Source: Chelydra serpentina
Lineage: Eukaryota; Chordata; Testudines; Chelydridae
Direction: 5' to 3'
Length of the DNA: 64,000 nucleotides
NCBI GenBank assembly: GCA_037349315.1
Contig: JBAIAC010000214.1
Span: 2,046,001-2,110,000 of the forward strand
In this document: positions 33,801-45,140 of the stretch, piece after piece
Layout: each line of letters opens with the position of its first letter
Numbering within the stretch: position 1 is the first letter of the stretch
The notes under the pieces: model-generated
The model's input: the letters and a program-made list of their open reading frames with translations, nothing else
The model's database searches: none
Told to the model about the DNA's origin: nothing
Translations under genes and position numbers: made by a program

Positions 33801-36800
33801 CCACATTAAAAACCCAGATAAGGAAAATCATTACCTCATCGAGGCAGTGAGCATGCTGTATGGATCTTGGTGGAGAGAGTGAGATATTACTTGTGAGGAA
33901 TGGGGTGCTCTTCCTTGCAGGGGAGTCCTTGTCTCAGCGCTGTACGGGTGGGTACTTTATTTAAAAATAAAAAGAATGTATTAAAATAACTTTAAAATAT
34001 TTAATTAAAAAAAATTCAACACAGAACAGTCATATTAGCATATTTTACCATAACCCTCATCCTCCTTTTCCCCCATCTCCTCTTCTCTGTGGTTACCACT
34101 TGATAGATTAGATCTCTCAGTTTAGGATGTGAGCCTATTAGTGCTGGGACTGACTGATGCCCAATAATCAATAAGTGTTAATCAGGGGAACTCTTGTGGG
34201 CAGTAGAAAGCTGCCAGAGTAGCACTTGGTGCTAGTAGAAGGCTAGACTCAGTGCATGGTGGATGACTGATTTGACACATCAGATGCTAACCACATCTCA
34301 TCTTTTCTGTATCTTGGTACAGTTTTATGTGGTCCTTTGAGAAGATTCATCGAAGCATCGCTCATATCTTCCAAGGGGAGCTGGTGTCCAGCTTTGATGA
34401 AGAATTCCGAATTCTCTTTGCACAGTCAGACCCTCTCATTCCTCCAGCCAATGTCTTGGTGAAGGCAGAGAACCCATTTACCATGGCCCCCTTTGGCAAC
34501 AATATGTCCTTCTTTCCAAAGAAACCACACCTGCTGTTCCAGAGGGACGACAATGTCTTTCCGCCCTTCATGGACAGAGTTGATCCAGACAGATACTTTT
34601 TGTCAGCCTTCAGGCGGGATGAACTGATGCGCCATACTATGGAGGGGTCAGCAATGCGCATGTATTCTAAGAAGGCAGAAATGGAGAATTCTCAGATTGA
34701 TCCTGTCAGAGGTTTATTCCGCTCTAAGCAGTTAGAGCTGGATTCCTTTAAGAGGCACAGCTTTGCTGAAGGAACCTTTGAAAACTTTTCTTCTTCAAAG
34801 CAGTGTTCTAGGCAGATGTTCATGAACAATCTGGATGACTTTAAAATGCAGTCCAGTCACTTTCAAAAGGATCAGTTCTACCAGTATCAATTTGAACATC
34901 CCCATGCTTCCAACAGGCCTCAGGGGTTCTTTGAGCGAATCCGAGGTGGTAGGCCGGGATTCAATGAACTGGAGGACTATGCACAGGGCCCCAGATACCC
35001 TGAACTTGAATCCCACTTCCCACAGGAGGGTTTCCCCTTAAGGCTAGATTATGAGCCTTCAAATTCTTCCAGGGAAGTGAGACATGGTTCTGACCAAGTG
35101 AACCCTGCAGAGAATGGCCCACTAGGGCTGATGTCACTAAGGAGGCAAAACATAGGGCAGAAATTCATGTGCCAGACATCCCCCACACAGAAGCAGAGCC
35201 TGGAACAACGACTGTTTTTACAAGACCAGGACCCAGATCAGGACAAGAAGACCCAGGAAAATAGAACAGGTTTGCGTAACTGGAGGATTTCTTCATACCT
35301 GAGTGCATACCAGTCGGAACCAGGAGATGAAGGCATCCCAATGCCCATGGAATCAGAGTCATATAATGATGTTTTGAGCCTTGGAGAGCCCCTCACAAGG
35401 TACCCCAGTGACCTGATCCCATCTTTCAAGTCTCCTATGTCATTTAATAATAAATCTTTGGGAATTGAAAGCGCCAAAGAATCAGCAGGTACTGAGAGAG
35501 CAGGTGAGGACACCTCTCTTGTGAAACAGGATTCCTTTAGGTCCAGGATAAATCCTTTGATCCAGAGGAGCTCAAGACTCAGATCTTCTTTGATTTTTAA
35601 TGCTGCCAATTTAGATCAGCAGAATATGACAATGGAGAAGGTTCAGATGATCCAAAAGGAGCAAATGTCCAGTGAGATTATAAAAGACAATGAAACTATA
35701 AAGGCAACCACCTCTTCTAAAGTAGCAGAGCTTTTAGAGAAGTACAAAACTGTGGGCAAAGACATAGAGAGCGCTACAGTTAGTCACACCAAAGCAGTTT
35801 CCAGTTTTCTACAAGAAGAATCTCAGAATGCAGAGAAAAAATGCACCAAAGCCGTGCAATACAAGATCCTGGAGAGTAGAGTGCTAGACTCAAAAGAATC
35901 CTTCAGTAGTTACAAGATGCACATTGAATCTGAGAAACAGCTTGGTATGTCTCCCTCAGCCACCCAGCTCCTTGACACACTGAGTAAAGATCCTATAACA
36001 AATATTAGCAGCAAAATGGAAAAATTATCTTCTCGGTTCTATCCCATAGACAGCAAATCTGCTCTTCCAATGAAGGAGAACCTGATATTTGTAGGAGACA
36101 CTCAGAAGTTTGCTCTGCCAGAAAAGAGGGAGAAACTGACATTCAAAAGAGATACACAGGAACTAGCTGACACAGAATTCAAGAAACCACAGGCTAGGAT
36201 AAGCACCACATCAATTCCTGAAAGTTTATCCAAGAATCAAGGGTCTGACAGCTCTCTCAATAAATCTGAGGAAGAGGGTGCCAGACAGGAACAGAGTCCA
36301 TTGGAATTTTTTAGGAAAGGGTCGCTAAAGTTGAAACAGTTGCTGAATCCAAAAGGTGAAAAGAAATCAGAGGAAGAAACCATTCTTGAGAGTGCAAAAT
36401 TTGACAAGCAGACCATGAGCCTTAAACGATCTTCCAAGGGGGATTGTCAGGAAGTGATGGAGGAAGAGAAATCCCAAAGGATCACAACAGCACCTGCTCT
36501 CAAAAGCAACCAGCCATCTCAGACCAGGTTTGCTTCTTCCACGGCAAACATCCTATACAGCAGCAACCTCCGTGATGACACAAAGGTGATTCTGGAGCAA
36601 ATTTCTGCCAACAGTCAGAAGAACAGAGCTGAGCTGGCCAAGCAACTACCATCCACAAGTAATCCTGATCTTACCAAGTCTACAAGCAGCTTGGAATGTA
36701 TAGGCGAGAAGGAGAAAAGCTGGAACATTAGCAGGTCAGAAAGTTTTGGGAGCCATAAGAGGAATCTTCAGAAGCAACCATCAGAGGACAGAGATACCCT

Positions 36801-36978
36801 TCTGAAAAAGATGGAGAATATGCGAAAGGAGAAACGGGTCTATAGTAGGTTTGAGGTCTTCTGCAAGAAGGATGAACAACCAATTCAGAATGATGAGGAA
36901 TATGACACAGATGCCAAAGACAAGAAAATGGGGAAATTCATGCCCAAACTCCTGGGGACCTTCAAAACCAAAAAGTGA
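30412..36978 (+). CDS. FAM83H: FAM83H, complete coding region in four exons
   Basis: Coding exons are 30412-30861, 32531-32695, 33020-33144 and 34323-36978; they join in phase into 1131 residues (human about 1179). The protein starts MARRSQSSSQGDNPLDPNYL, almost as in human. Residues 1 to about 285 form the DUF1669 phospholipase-D-like fold of the FAM83 family, which binds casein kinase 1 isoforms and has no known lipase activity. The phenylalanines reported for CK1 binding in human (F247, F251, F270, F274) correspond to F248, F252 (SFMWSFEK), F271 and F275 (SSFDEEF). The long last exon encodes a low-complexity tail with conserved islands (KQDSFRSRINPLIQRSSRLR, TKVILEQISA, KEKRVYSRFEVFCKK) and ends GTFKTKK. 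In human, truncations in this exon cause enamel defects. FAM83H acts in keratin filament organisation and CK1 recruitment. Confidence 0.96.
31370..32295 (+). mobile_element. Old CR1 3' part in FAM83H intron, split by a MITE
   Basis: 31370-31930 carries decayed ORF2 C-terminal text (K-D-L-G near 31385, then SPILEYCIQF near 31500). The 3' tail GATGATCTAATGATTCCTTC and CGGCCTTAAAGTG lies at 32248-32283, after a MITE. ATCAGA occurs on both sides of the MITE (31975 and 32242 region). Confidence 0.6.
31982..32243. mobile_element. Harbinger-like MITE in FAM83H intron
   Basis: It starts AGGGATATGTCTACACTACA and contains AGGTCAACCTAGCTGTC and GATGTAGCTAGGTCGACCTA near the right end, typical of the TCTACACTAC MITE family here. 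The right terminus is diverged. No effect on the FAM83H exons is visible. Confidence 0.6.
32531..32695 (+). other. FAM83H: FAM83H second coding exon
   Basis: Acceptor TCTCTCTCTCCCACAG, donor GTGACC. It encodes VVAIVMDVFTDVDLLSEVL to NLNYVE, 55 codons, phase 0 on both sides. Confidence 0.95.
33020..33144 (+). other. FAM83H: FAM83H third coding exon
   Basis: Acceptor CTGCTGGTTTGCAG, donor GTGAGG. It encodes FLRVRTVSGPTYYCRTG to VVLSGNY and leaves two bases (AG) that complete a serine codon with the next exon. Confidence 0.95.
34323..36978 (+). other. FAM83H: FAM83H last coding exon
   Basis: Acceptor TTCTGTATCTTGGTACAG. The first base completes the split serine codon and is followed by FMWSFEKIHRSIAHIFQG. 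The exon holds 884 codons plus stop, uninterrupted. Confidence 0.96.
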
Positions 36979-37232
36979 CCTTAGAAATGCTGCCTAAATC
37001 CCAACTCCAGGGGCTGTAATTACTGTCTGTCAATGGAGAAAGGAGAGGTTACGCTTCAGTGATGGACACTAGTAACATACTGAATACTCCTTCATGTTGT
37101 TGAGTGCGCAGTTGTGCAACACTGGCCTCCTACAGCATGATTTCCTCATACAGTTACATGGTGAAAGGCAATTTTACTGCAATAGGATCCAAATTATAAA
37201 AAAAATTAAATCAACAGATTGTTTAAAACAAA

Positions 37233-37238
37233 AATAAA
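37233..37238 (+). terminator. Candidate proximal FAM83H poly(A) signal
   Basis: AATAAA lies 255 bases after the stop codon. Confidence 0.4.
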
Positions 37239-38213
37239 GTGAAGTCTATTTATCATCTGCCCAGGGAAGCTCCTTAGCAGACAGAACAAGCATGCTATTA
37301 TTCGGGGAGGGGTGAAACTATAATGCAAAGCTCTGCCCTGAGCCAGGGAAGTCCGTACTTCTCATTTACAAGAACAATGCTGATTTTTGGATCTTTCTCA
37401 GGTTGTGGTCCATTTTTTCCTCATATGTGGTACCAGGAGGATCTTTGACAGTTTCCAGGAGCAAGATCTTGCAGTAAATTCTTTGCCCTTACCTGTAGTT
37501 ATGACCCTGTCCATCGGCACATGTCCAGCTTTTATACTTAGCATTGTATAACCTTACGGGTGTTTTTAAATATAGTTGGAAATATTATTGCTTTAGAGCG
37601 GGAGGCATGAGCAGGCAGCTGGAAGGCAGCAGCCGAGGGAATTTACATGCCATGCTGGGATAAAGAGGTGTCTCTAGTTTAAATTAGCCAAGCTAGTAGG
37701 GCACTGAATCAAGCCTGTACAACGCAGCCTTCGTCAAGCAGAATCTTCCTTGAGGGTGTACTGCCAAGAAGAGGTGTTTTCTCTCAGGGAGGGATTTGTA
37801 GCAGAGGATAAGCCATTTCAAGTGTTAGCAAGTTCTCTCATTGTGACAACAGGAGAGGGAGGAGGGGTTCAGACCAAAGGAGGAAATAACTGAGCTTTAC
37901 TGTAACTTATCTTTTCTTAAAGCTCAGCAATGTTTTTTTCTTACATAGATTTCTTTCAGGTGTTTGGTACCAGGCCTGGCCCAGACCAGCCTGTATGGTT
38001 CATACTGTGGTATTGGATTGTCTGGCAGGACAGTGGGTGGAGGGTGGGTGTCAAAAAGAAAGAAGAGCGTTGTACATAAGGTTTTCTGCCTTGGGTCTGT
38101 TGTTCTTCAGCCTGGGATTCTCTCTCTTAGGCAACACAGCAGCAGTGGCAATGGGTCTCAGTGCTGGAAATTATATCTGACTTTATATTTGTATCTGTGT
38201 GCTTAGAGGTACA

Positions 38214-38219
38214 AATAAA
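38214..38219 (+). terminator. Candidate distal FAM83H poly(A) signal
   Basis: AATAAA lies about 1.24 kb after the stop codon, preceded by T-rich and followed by A-rich sequence. Which site is used cannot be told from sequence; another AATAAA is at 40284-40289. Confidence 0.4.
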
Positions 38220-39309
38220 CACATTTGGTAAATTAAAAAAGAAATGCATAACAAGTCACAGCAAGCTCAAGTCCTCTGCTGGCAAGGCAGCATAGGAGAA
38301 CGTCTTATGGTACCTGGGCTGTGGGAAGGGAGAAATAATTCCATTGAAAATAGTCAAGATGACTTTTGAGAATCAGTTCTGGCCACCTTCCCTTACTCCA
38401 CATAACTGACAGAAGCTCAGTTCCCATTACAACTGTGGCTCCCTCCCAGCCACAGAGGTTGGGAGTTTACCTGCAGTCTAAGCCATTACGTGACAACTGT
38501 AACTGTGGAAAGAGGCCCATACCTCTTATTGGCAGTGGCTGCCTTACTCCTTTGGACTGTGTTTCTAATAAGGGGAGGCAAAAGATATAAGGATTGAGGC
38601 CTAACTATGCATGTCAGCTGCTCCTTAGTTCCCGCAACAACAAGCAAGGTGGAAAGTCAAGCAAAAACAAAAGAGGAATGCAGCAGAGAACTGTGTTTTA
38701 GAACTCTATTAGAGCCACATCTACAAGACAGTGATCAAATGATCCTAAAGGACTGGGCAGACCATCTCTTTCTCTCCTGTCTTTTCCATCCCTATCTGAA
38801 GAATCTCTCCAACTTCCCAGCCCAGCTCATGTTTCACCTGGTGCATATGTTGTGGGTAGGAAGTAAGTGCCCTTACTTTGAACTATCCTTCTGAGTTTTC
38901 CTGCCAACTCCAGTGAGATTGAGAAAGAGCTGATGCCCCTGCCATGATCACTAGGATTGCAGGTTTGTCACAGCAGGAAAAAAAAGTCACGTATTATGTT
39001 TTTCCCATTTGTCCATGACTTTTTTCCTGTGTCCACAACTCATCCTGAAGCGGCAGCTCATGGAATTCCTATCCCATGGGTCTGGGCTTCTCTGCATGCT
39101 CTGGGTTGCAAACCTGCTCAAGTTTGACCTGCACGACCCTCCATCATGATTGGGTGGGAGAAGGGCGTGGGAGAAAATGTCTATGAATGGCGTTGTGCCC
39201 GGGTGGACTGGGCCACAGAACCGCTCAGGTTTGGCCTGCCTGACACTCTGTCATGACAGAGCAGTGGGGCAAACCTAAGCAGTGCTGCGAACCAGTGTGC
39301 CCGGTTGCA
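38220..39309. other. Intergenic, nothing recognised
   Basis: No repeat family or exon supported. Confidence 0.4.
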
Positions 39310-39485
39310 ATGCCAGGTGCTGGGCCCAGCATCATGGGACACAGGAGCTGCCACTGTGGGGTGAGTGCAGGGCAGTGGGCCAAGAACCTTGGGACACAGT
39401 AGCTGCCGCTGTAGGGTGAGTGCAGGGTGCCAGGTCCAGTCCTGCGGGACAGAGGAGCCAGTTGCAGGGTGATTGTGGGGTTGGC
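39310..39485. repeat. Degenerate tandem repeat, 55-bp period
   Basis: The segments starting GGGACACAGGAGCTGCCACT (39336), GGGACACAGTAGCTGCCGCT (39391) and GGGACAGAGGAGCCAGTTGC (39446) are exactly 55 bases apart. The third unit is the most diverged. Confidence 0.75.
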
Positions 39486-40578
39486 GCTCTCCGCAGCAGC
39501 TCCCCCCAGCTTCCCCTTTGCACTCAGGCAGGATTATGGTTGCAGTGCTGAGGTGGAAGGTATGCTGCAGGTGGTTGGTGCCCCCATGGTGAGGCAAGGA
39601 GGATGGCATTTTTAAAAATAAAACAGATTTTTTTTATTTTTGATTTTAAAAAATGTGGAAATAAAGCTGCGGCCCTAATGAACAACTGCCAGGGCTAGAG
39701 CTGCAAGCTCAGCAACCCTGCTACAGGTATGTGGATGACAGGTAGGGGAAGGGCTGGTTAAGTGCCAGCAGTTGACAGTAGCTTTATTTGTGCCTTAAAG
39801 AATTAAAGGTTTCAAGATGCCTAGCTGTCATGCTAACAGCACTATATAAATTAATTACATTTTCAGTGACAAATGGTGGTTACTTTAGTGGTTGCTGGAA
39901 GCAGTGTCAAATGAAGCCCTTTGTGGCTGGAGTTCCCAGTTTGAAGAATGGGCTGTTCAGGAAGCCTCACAAGTGATGATTGAAATCTCCAGTGATCGAG
40001 ATTATATATCATTTCTAACATGAACAGTTCAATTAGACATAAATATATTAACATAAAGAAATGAGCAGAGAAGTGGGGAGGAGCTGGTCAAAAAAAAGGG
40101 CAGTTTTAAATTTACTCCATGTTGCAAATAATACTAGGAGGAAGATGGCACAAGAGTTCATACAGTAGAACAGAACAGTCTTGTTCCTGTACAGAGCTGC
40201 ATCTCTTTTCTTACTCAGTTTCTTGCTACTGTTATATATTAAGAGGATGCGATCTAAACAGTTCTGTATATTGTGGTGCATAAAATAAACAAATTAATTT
40301 TTATTAAAACACTGTGTTGGAGTCAGATTTCACACACAGAATTGGTTAATGAAGCACATGATGGTGAGCTGAATGCTGTAGGTGAGATGAGGGAGGCAAG
40401 GATGTCAAAGCCAGGCAGGCAGTGAGCTGGAAGGTCACAGATTGCCTGACCTGTAGATATTTTCCATCTGTACTTTCTTTCCCCAAATAAAAAGAGATTG
40501 TTAAAAAAGAAAAGAGCCTCAGTGAAGTGTGGCTAATACCAAGATAAAAAAATAAAAACAGCATGACACATTCTACAC
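39486..40578. other. Intergenic, nothing recognised
   Basis: AT-rich sequence; no supported gene or repeat family. Confidence 0.4.
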
Positions 40579-41303
40579 CAGGGGTCTCAAACTCAAATTA
40601 CCATGAGGGCCGCATGAGGACTAGTGCATTGGCCCGAGGGCCACATCACTGACCCTGCCCCCACTCCAGCCCTTCCATTAGGCCCCCACACCTTCTCCAC
40701 CCCTTCTCCGCCTCCTACCCTAAGCACGCGGCTCCCCGCTCTTTCCTCAAAAAAATGAAGAGTAATATAGTATGCTATTAAAAGTAAATATATAAACGTT
40801 TTTTATTAACTTATTTAACTGTAGCCTCCCCCCCAACCCCGCGGCAGCTAATCTGCGGGCCAGGGCAGCCTCCCGCCCTCCTGCCCACAGCCATCTCCTC
40901 CCTCCCCCCCCCCGCGGCAGCTAACCTGGGTGCGGGGGCAGCGTCCCGCCCCCCCGCCTGCGGCAGCAACTCACCTCCGCCGAAGCGCCGTCTCTGGCTC
41001 TGCCTCTTCTCATCCCTTCCCTGTCCCCCTTCAAGACCCTTCCCCAAAGTCCCCACCCCAACTCCGCCCCCTCCCTGCCCCTATTACTACCCCTTTCCCA
41101 AATCCCGGCCTCTTCCCCCCTCCCCTGTGTGCACGGCTTCCTGCTCCTCCCCCATCCCAGAAACCGCAAAGCCGCCAGACAGCTGTTCTGGCGGTGGGAA
41201 CTGCCTGGGGGTAAAAAAAATAAATAATGGGGGGGGGGGGGAGGGAGGCCAGCGGGCCGCAGGGAAGAGCTGCGGCCCGTGGGCCGCGTGTTTGAGACCC
41301 CTA
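40579..41303. mobile_element. Non-autonomous hAT element, 725 bp, 8-bp target duplication
   Basis: The left end CAGGGGTCTCAAAC pairs with GTTTGAGACCCCTA at the right. TTCTACAC flanks both sides exactly (40571-40578 and 41304-41311). The interior is C-rich with a G12-type run near 41229. No transposase frame. Confidence 0.92.
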
Positions 41304-41345
41304 TTCTACACCAAGTTCTACACCTCTAATAACTTTATATATGAA

Positions 41346-41469
41346 TAGGGTGACCAGATGTCCCGATTTTATAGGGACAGTCCTGATTTTTGGGTCTTTT
41401 TCTTATATAGGGTCCTATTACCACCCACAACCTGTCCCGATTTTTCACACTTGCTGTCTGGTCACCCTA
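41346..41469. mobile_element. hAT MITE, 124 bp, 8-bp target duplication
   Basis: The ends are TAGGGTGACCAGATGTCC and, from the right in reverse, TAGGGTGACCAGACAGC. TATATGAA flanks both sides exactly (41338-41345 and 41470-41477). The body has CCCGATTTT segments in opposite halves. Confidence 0.92.
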
Positions 41470-41814
41470 TATATGAAATCAGTAACACCCAGAAGCCCTA
41501 GTCAAGATCATGGCCATATTGTTCAAGGTGCTGTACAAAACACAGTCAGCTGCACTATGAAGGTGAGGGGATAGAGATCCACTCAAATATATGCAAGGCC
41601 AGATCCTTGGGTGGTTTAAAATCTGTGTCCTTCAATTGACTTCAACAGTACCACACTGACTTGCACCATCTGAGGATCTAACCCACAATTTTTATATACA
41701 GATATAAGCATTTGGATAATTCATTTGTTATTACAAACAGCAGTACTGTATGAATTAAACCAAATTTGAAAGTCTAAAAATGAATAGTAAAGTGACCCAG
41801 CCTCTTCTCCACTG

Positions 41815-41876
41815 CTATGTTGGACTAGATGACCTCCTGAGGTCTCTTCCAACCCTGATATTCGATGCTTCTATGA
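41815..41876 (+). mobile_element. CR1 3' tail fragment
   Basis: GGACTAGATGACCTCCTGAG, then CTTCCAACCCTGATATTCGA; only the terminal 60 bases of CR1, or of a SINE with a CR1 tail. Confidence 0.75.
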
Positions 41877-41959
41877 TCATACTACTCTTCATCACTCCAT
41901 TAAGCTACCACCCACAACTGGTATTGTTGGAGGTATACTACTGATTTTATATATTATTG

Positions 41960-42190
41960 CTGGGGGCTTGTCTACATGAACAATTAGTGTGCAGCAACCT
42001 GGGGTATACATTTGGACAGGACTAGCAAACTGCACACAATCTGTGTGGACCCTGCTGCTATGCATCGAAAATTCCCTAGAGGACTTCGCGTTACTCCCAT
42101 TTCAAAGTTGAGAAGATCCAAAGTGCACCAGGGAACTTTTAGGTGTGGCAACAGGGTCCACTTGGACAGTTAGTGCACAGGATGCTAATG
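41960..42190. mobile_element. Possible MITE
   Basis: GGGGCTTGTCTACATGAACA at the left resembles the TCTACA termini of the Harbinger-like MITEs, and TGTGTGGACCCTG and ACAGGGTCCACTTGGAC form an internal inverted pair. The right end is not clear. Confidence 0.4.
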
Positions 42191-42367
42191 TGCTACAATG
42201 CTCTCAAATGATAAAAGACAAAAATACCATATCACCCATGAAAAAAGACTTTTCACAAAATGATCACTCCATATCTGACCTCTCAGTCTGTGTCCTCAAA
42301 GGAAACCTGCACAACACCTTCGAAAAACAAGCCTGGGAGCGTAAATTAATAATTTTGTTAAGACTAT

Positions 42368-42740
42368 AAGAACGGCCATACTGGGTTAGACCAAAGTCCA
42401 TCCAGCCCAGTATCCTGTCTACCGATAGTGGCCAATGCCAGGTGCCCCAGAGGGAGTGAACCTAACAGGTAATGATCAAGTGATCTCTCTCCTGCCATCC
42501 ATCTCCACCCTCTGACAAATAGAGGCTATGGACACCATTCCTTACCCATCCTGGCTAATAGCCATTAATGGATTTAACCTCCATGCATTTAGCCAGTTCT
42601 TTTTAAAACCCTGTTATAGTCCTAGCCTTCACAACCTCCTCAGGCAAGGAGTTCCTCAGGTTGACTGTGTGCTGTGTGAAGAAGAGCTTCCTTTTATTTG
42701 TTTTAAACCTGCTGCCCATAAATTTCATTTTAGTTAGACA
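42368..42740 (-). mobile_element. L3-like LINE 3' end, antisense
   Basis: It starts AAGAACGGCCATACTGGGTT and runs through the antisense of the 3' untranslated region into antisense coding text for the F-F-T-Q-x-T-V-N-L segment near 42650-42730. Longer than the copy at 22095. Confidence 0.82.
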
Positions 42741-42889
42741 CTAAAAATCATGGACTCAATAAAGACACTGGATTTATGGTTCATTACAACAATCTATAAC
42801 CTACTAACCCTCCATTGTCCTATGACTGCAGAGGTGTTAACTGACCACTTCACCTTGAATGGTCTCTTACATGATAATTCCTTATCTAA

Positions 42890-43094
42890 GGGTCTCCAAA
42901 CTATGGCCCAAGGCCTGGATCCGGCCCGCGGCTTCAATTTGTCCAGCCCCCCCAATCAATTGCTGCTGCCGCCTCGGCAGTATTTCGGCGGCAGGACCCC
43001 GTCCAAATCGGGCCCCGCACTCCCTAAAGCCATCCGGCAAAGCCCCTTCAAAAATCTAATGTGGCCCTCATCTCCTAAAGTTTGGAGACCCCTA
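42890..43094. mobile_element. Short non-autonomous hAT-like element
   Basis: GGGTCTCCAAACTATGGCCC at the left pairs with AAAGTTTGGAGACCCCT at the right. The duplication is not exact. The interior has CGGATCCGGCCCG-like text shared with other hAT elements in the window. Confidence 0.65.
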
Positions 43095-43133
43095 AACAAT
43101 CCATTCCACTTTGTATTTCGCTGTGACACTCTA

Positions 43134-43390
43134 AGGCCTTGTCTACACTAGCGTTTTGTTGATGCAAGTTACACCGACGATAAAAAACTGGTATAATTAC
43201 ATCACTTGTGCATGTTCACACAAGGCTCCTTCTGTCAGCAGAGCACGTCCACAGGTGGTGCTCTAGAATCGACAGAGCAGTGCACTGTGGGTAGCTCTCT
43301 CACTGTGCTACTTGCCACTTTCAGCAGCTAGGAGTTGTGGTAAGGCAGAATAGATCGCAGTGCATCTTGGGTGTGGGCTCAATGTCCCCA
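43134..43390. mobile_element. Harbinger-like MITE, left part
   Basis: AGGCCTTGTCTACACTAGCG begins the element; its right end is replaced by CR1 from about 43391. Confidence 0.65.
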
Positions 43391-45140
43391 GGTATGTTAG
43401 CAACACGAAGAAAGTCAAGGAAAGTGTGGGCCCCTTGCTGAATGAGGAAGGGAACCTAGTGACAGAGGATGTGGAGAAAGCTAGTGTACTCAATGCTTTT
43501 TTTGCCTCTGTCTTCACAGACAAGGTCAGCTCCCAGACAGCTGCACTCCGCAGCACAGTATGGGGAGGAGGTGACCAGCCCTCTGTGGAGAAAGAAGTAG
43601 TTCGGGACTATTTAGAAAAGCTGGACAAGCACAAGTCCATGGGGCGGATGCACTGCATCCGAGGGTGCTAAAGGAGTTGGCCGATGTGATTGCAGAGCCA
43701 TTGGCCATTATCTTTGACAAATCATGGTAATCGGGGGAGGTCTCGGATGACTGGAAAAAAGCTAATGTAGTGCCCATCTTTAAAAAAGGGAAGAAGGAAG
43801 ATCCGGGGAACTACAGGCCAGTCAATCTCACCTCAGTCCCTGGAAAAATCATGGAACAGGTCCTCAAGGAATCAATTCTGAACCACTTAAAGGAGGGGAA
43901 AATGATCAGGAACAGTCAGCATGGATTCACCAAGGGCAAGTCATGGCTGACTAACCTAATTGCCTTCTATGATGAGATAACCGGCTCTGTGGATGAGGGG
44001 AAAGCAGTGGATGTGCTATTTCTTGACTTTAGCAAAGCTTTTGATACAGTCTCCCACAGTATTCTTGCCAGCAAGTTAAAGAAGTATGGGCTGGATGAAT
44101 GGACGGTAAGGTGGATAGAAAACTGGCTAGATGGTCGGGCTCAACGGGTAGTGATCAATGGTTCCACGTCTAGTTGGCAGCCGGTATCAAGTGGAGTGCC
44201 CCAAGGGTCGGTGCTGGGGCTGGTTTTGTTCAATATCTTCAACGATCTGGAGGATGGTGTGGACTGCACCCTTAGCAAGTTTGCAGAGGACACTAAACTG
44301 GGAGGAGTGGTTGATAGGATCCAGAGGGACCTAGACAAATTAGAGGATTGGGCCAAAAGAAATCTGATGAGGTTCAACAAGGACAAGTGCAGAGTCCTGC
44401 ACTTAGGACGGAAGAATCCCATGCACTGCTGCAGACTAGGGACCGAATGGCTGGGCAGCAGTTCTGCAGAAAAGGACCTAGGGGTTACAGTGGACGAAAA
44501 GCTGAATATGAGTCAACAGTGTGCCCTTGTTGCCAAGAAGACTAATGGCATTTTGGGTTGTATAAGTAGGGGCATTTCCAGCAGATCGAGGGACGTGATT
44601 ATTCCCCTCTATTCGGCATTGGTGAGGCCTCATTTGGAGTACTGTGTCCAGTTTTGGGCCCCACACTACAAGAAGGATGTGGATAAATTGGAAAGAGTCC
44701 AGCGGATGGCAACAAATGATTAGGGGACTGGAGCACGTGACTTATGAGGAGAGGCTGAGGGAACTGGGATTGTTTAGCCTGCAGAAGAGAAGAATGAGGG
44801 GGAATTTGATAGCTGCTTTCAACTACCTGAAAGGGGGTTCCAAAGAGGCTGGATCTAGACTGTTCTCAGTGGTAGAAGATGACAGAACAAGGAGTAATGG
44901 TCTCAAGTTGCAGAGGGGGAGGTTTAGGTTGAATATTAGGAAAAACTTTCACTAGTAGGGTGGTGAAGCACTGGAATGGGTTACCTAGGGAGGTGGTGGA
45001 ATCTCCTTCCTTAGAGGTTTTTTAAGGTCACGCTTGACAAAGCCCTGGCTGGGATGATTTAGTTGGGTTTGGTCCTGCTTTGAGCAGGGGGTTGGACTAG
45101 ATGACCTCCTGAGGTCCCTTCCAACCCTGAGATTCTATGA
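43391..45140 (+). mobile_element. 5'-truncated CR1 LINE
   Basis: It starts in the ORF2 linker ([20 protein letters not shown]) and ends with GATTCTATGA. Frames at 43391-43671 and 43770-44723 cover the reverse transcriptase with [11 protein letters not shown] and [10 protein letters not shown]. Frame damage lies near 43650, 43725 (TAA) and 44715. The catalytic segment reads FAEDTK, so the second residue of the FADD motif is changed to E, and an 18-base deletion follows at the T-L-E-G-R position. Confidence 0.9.
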
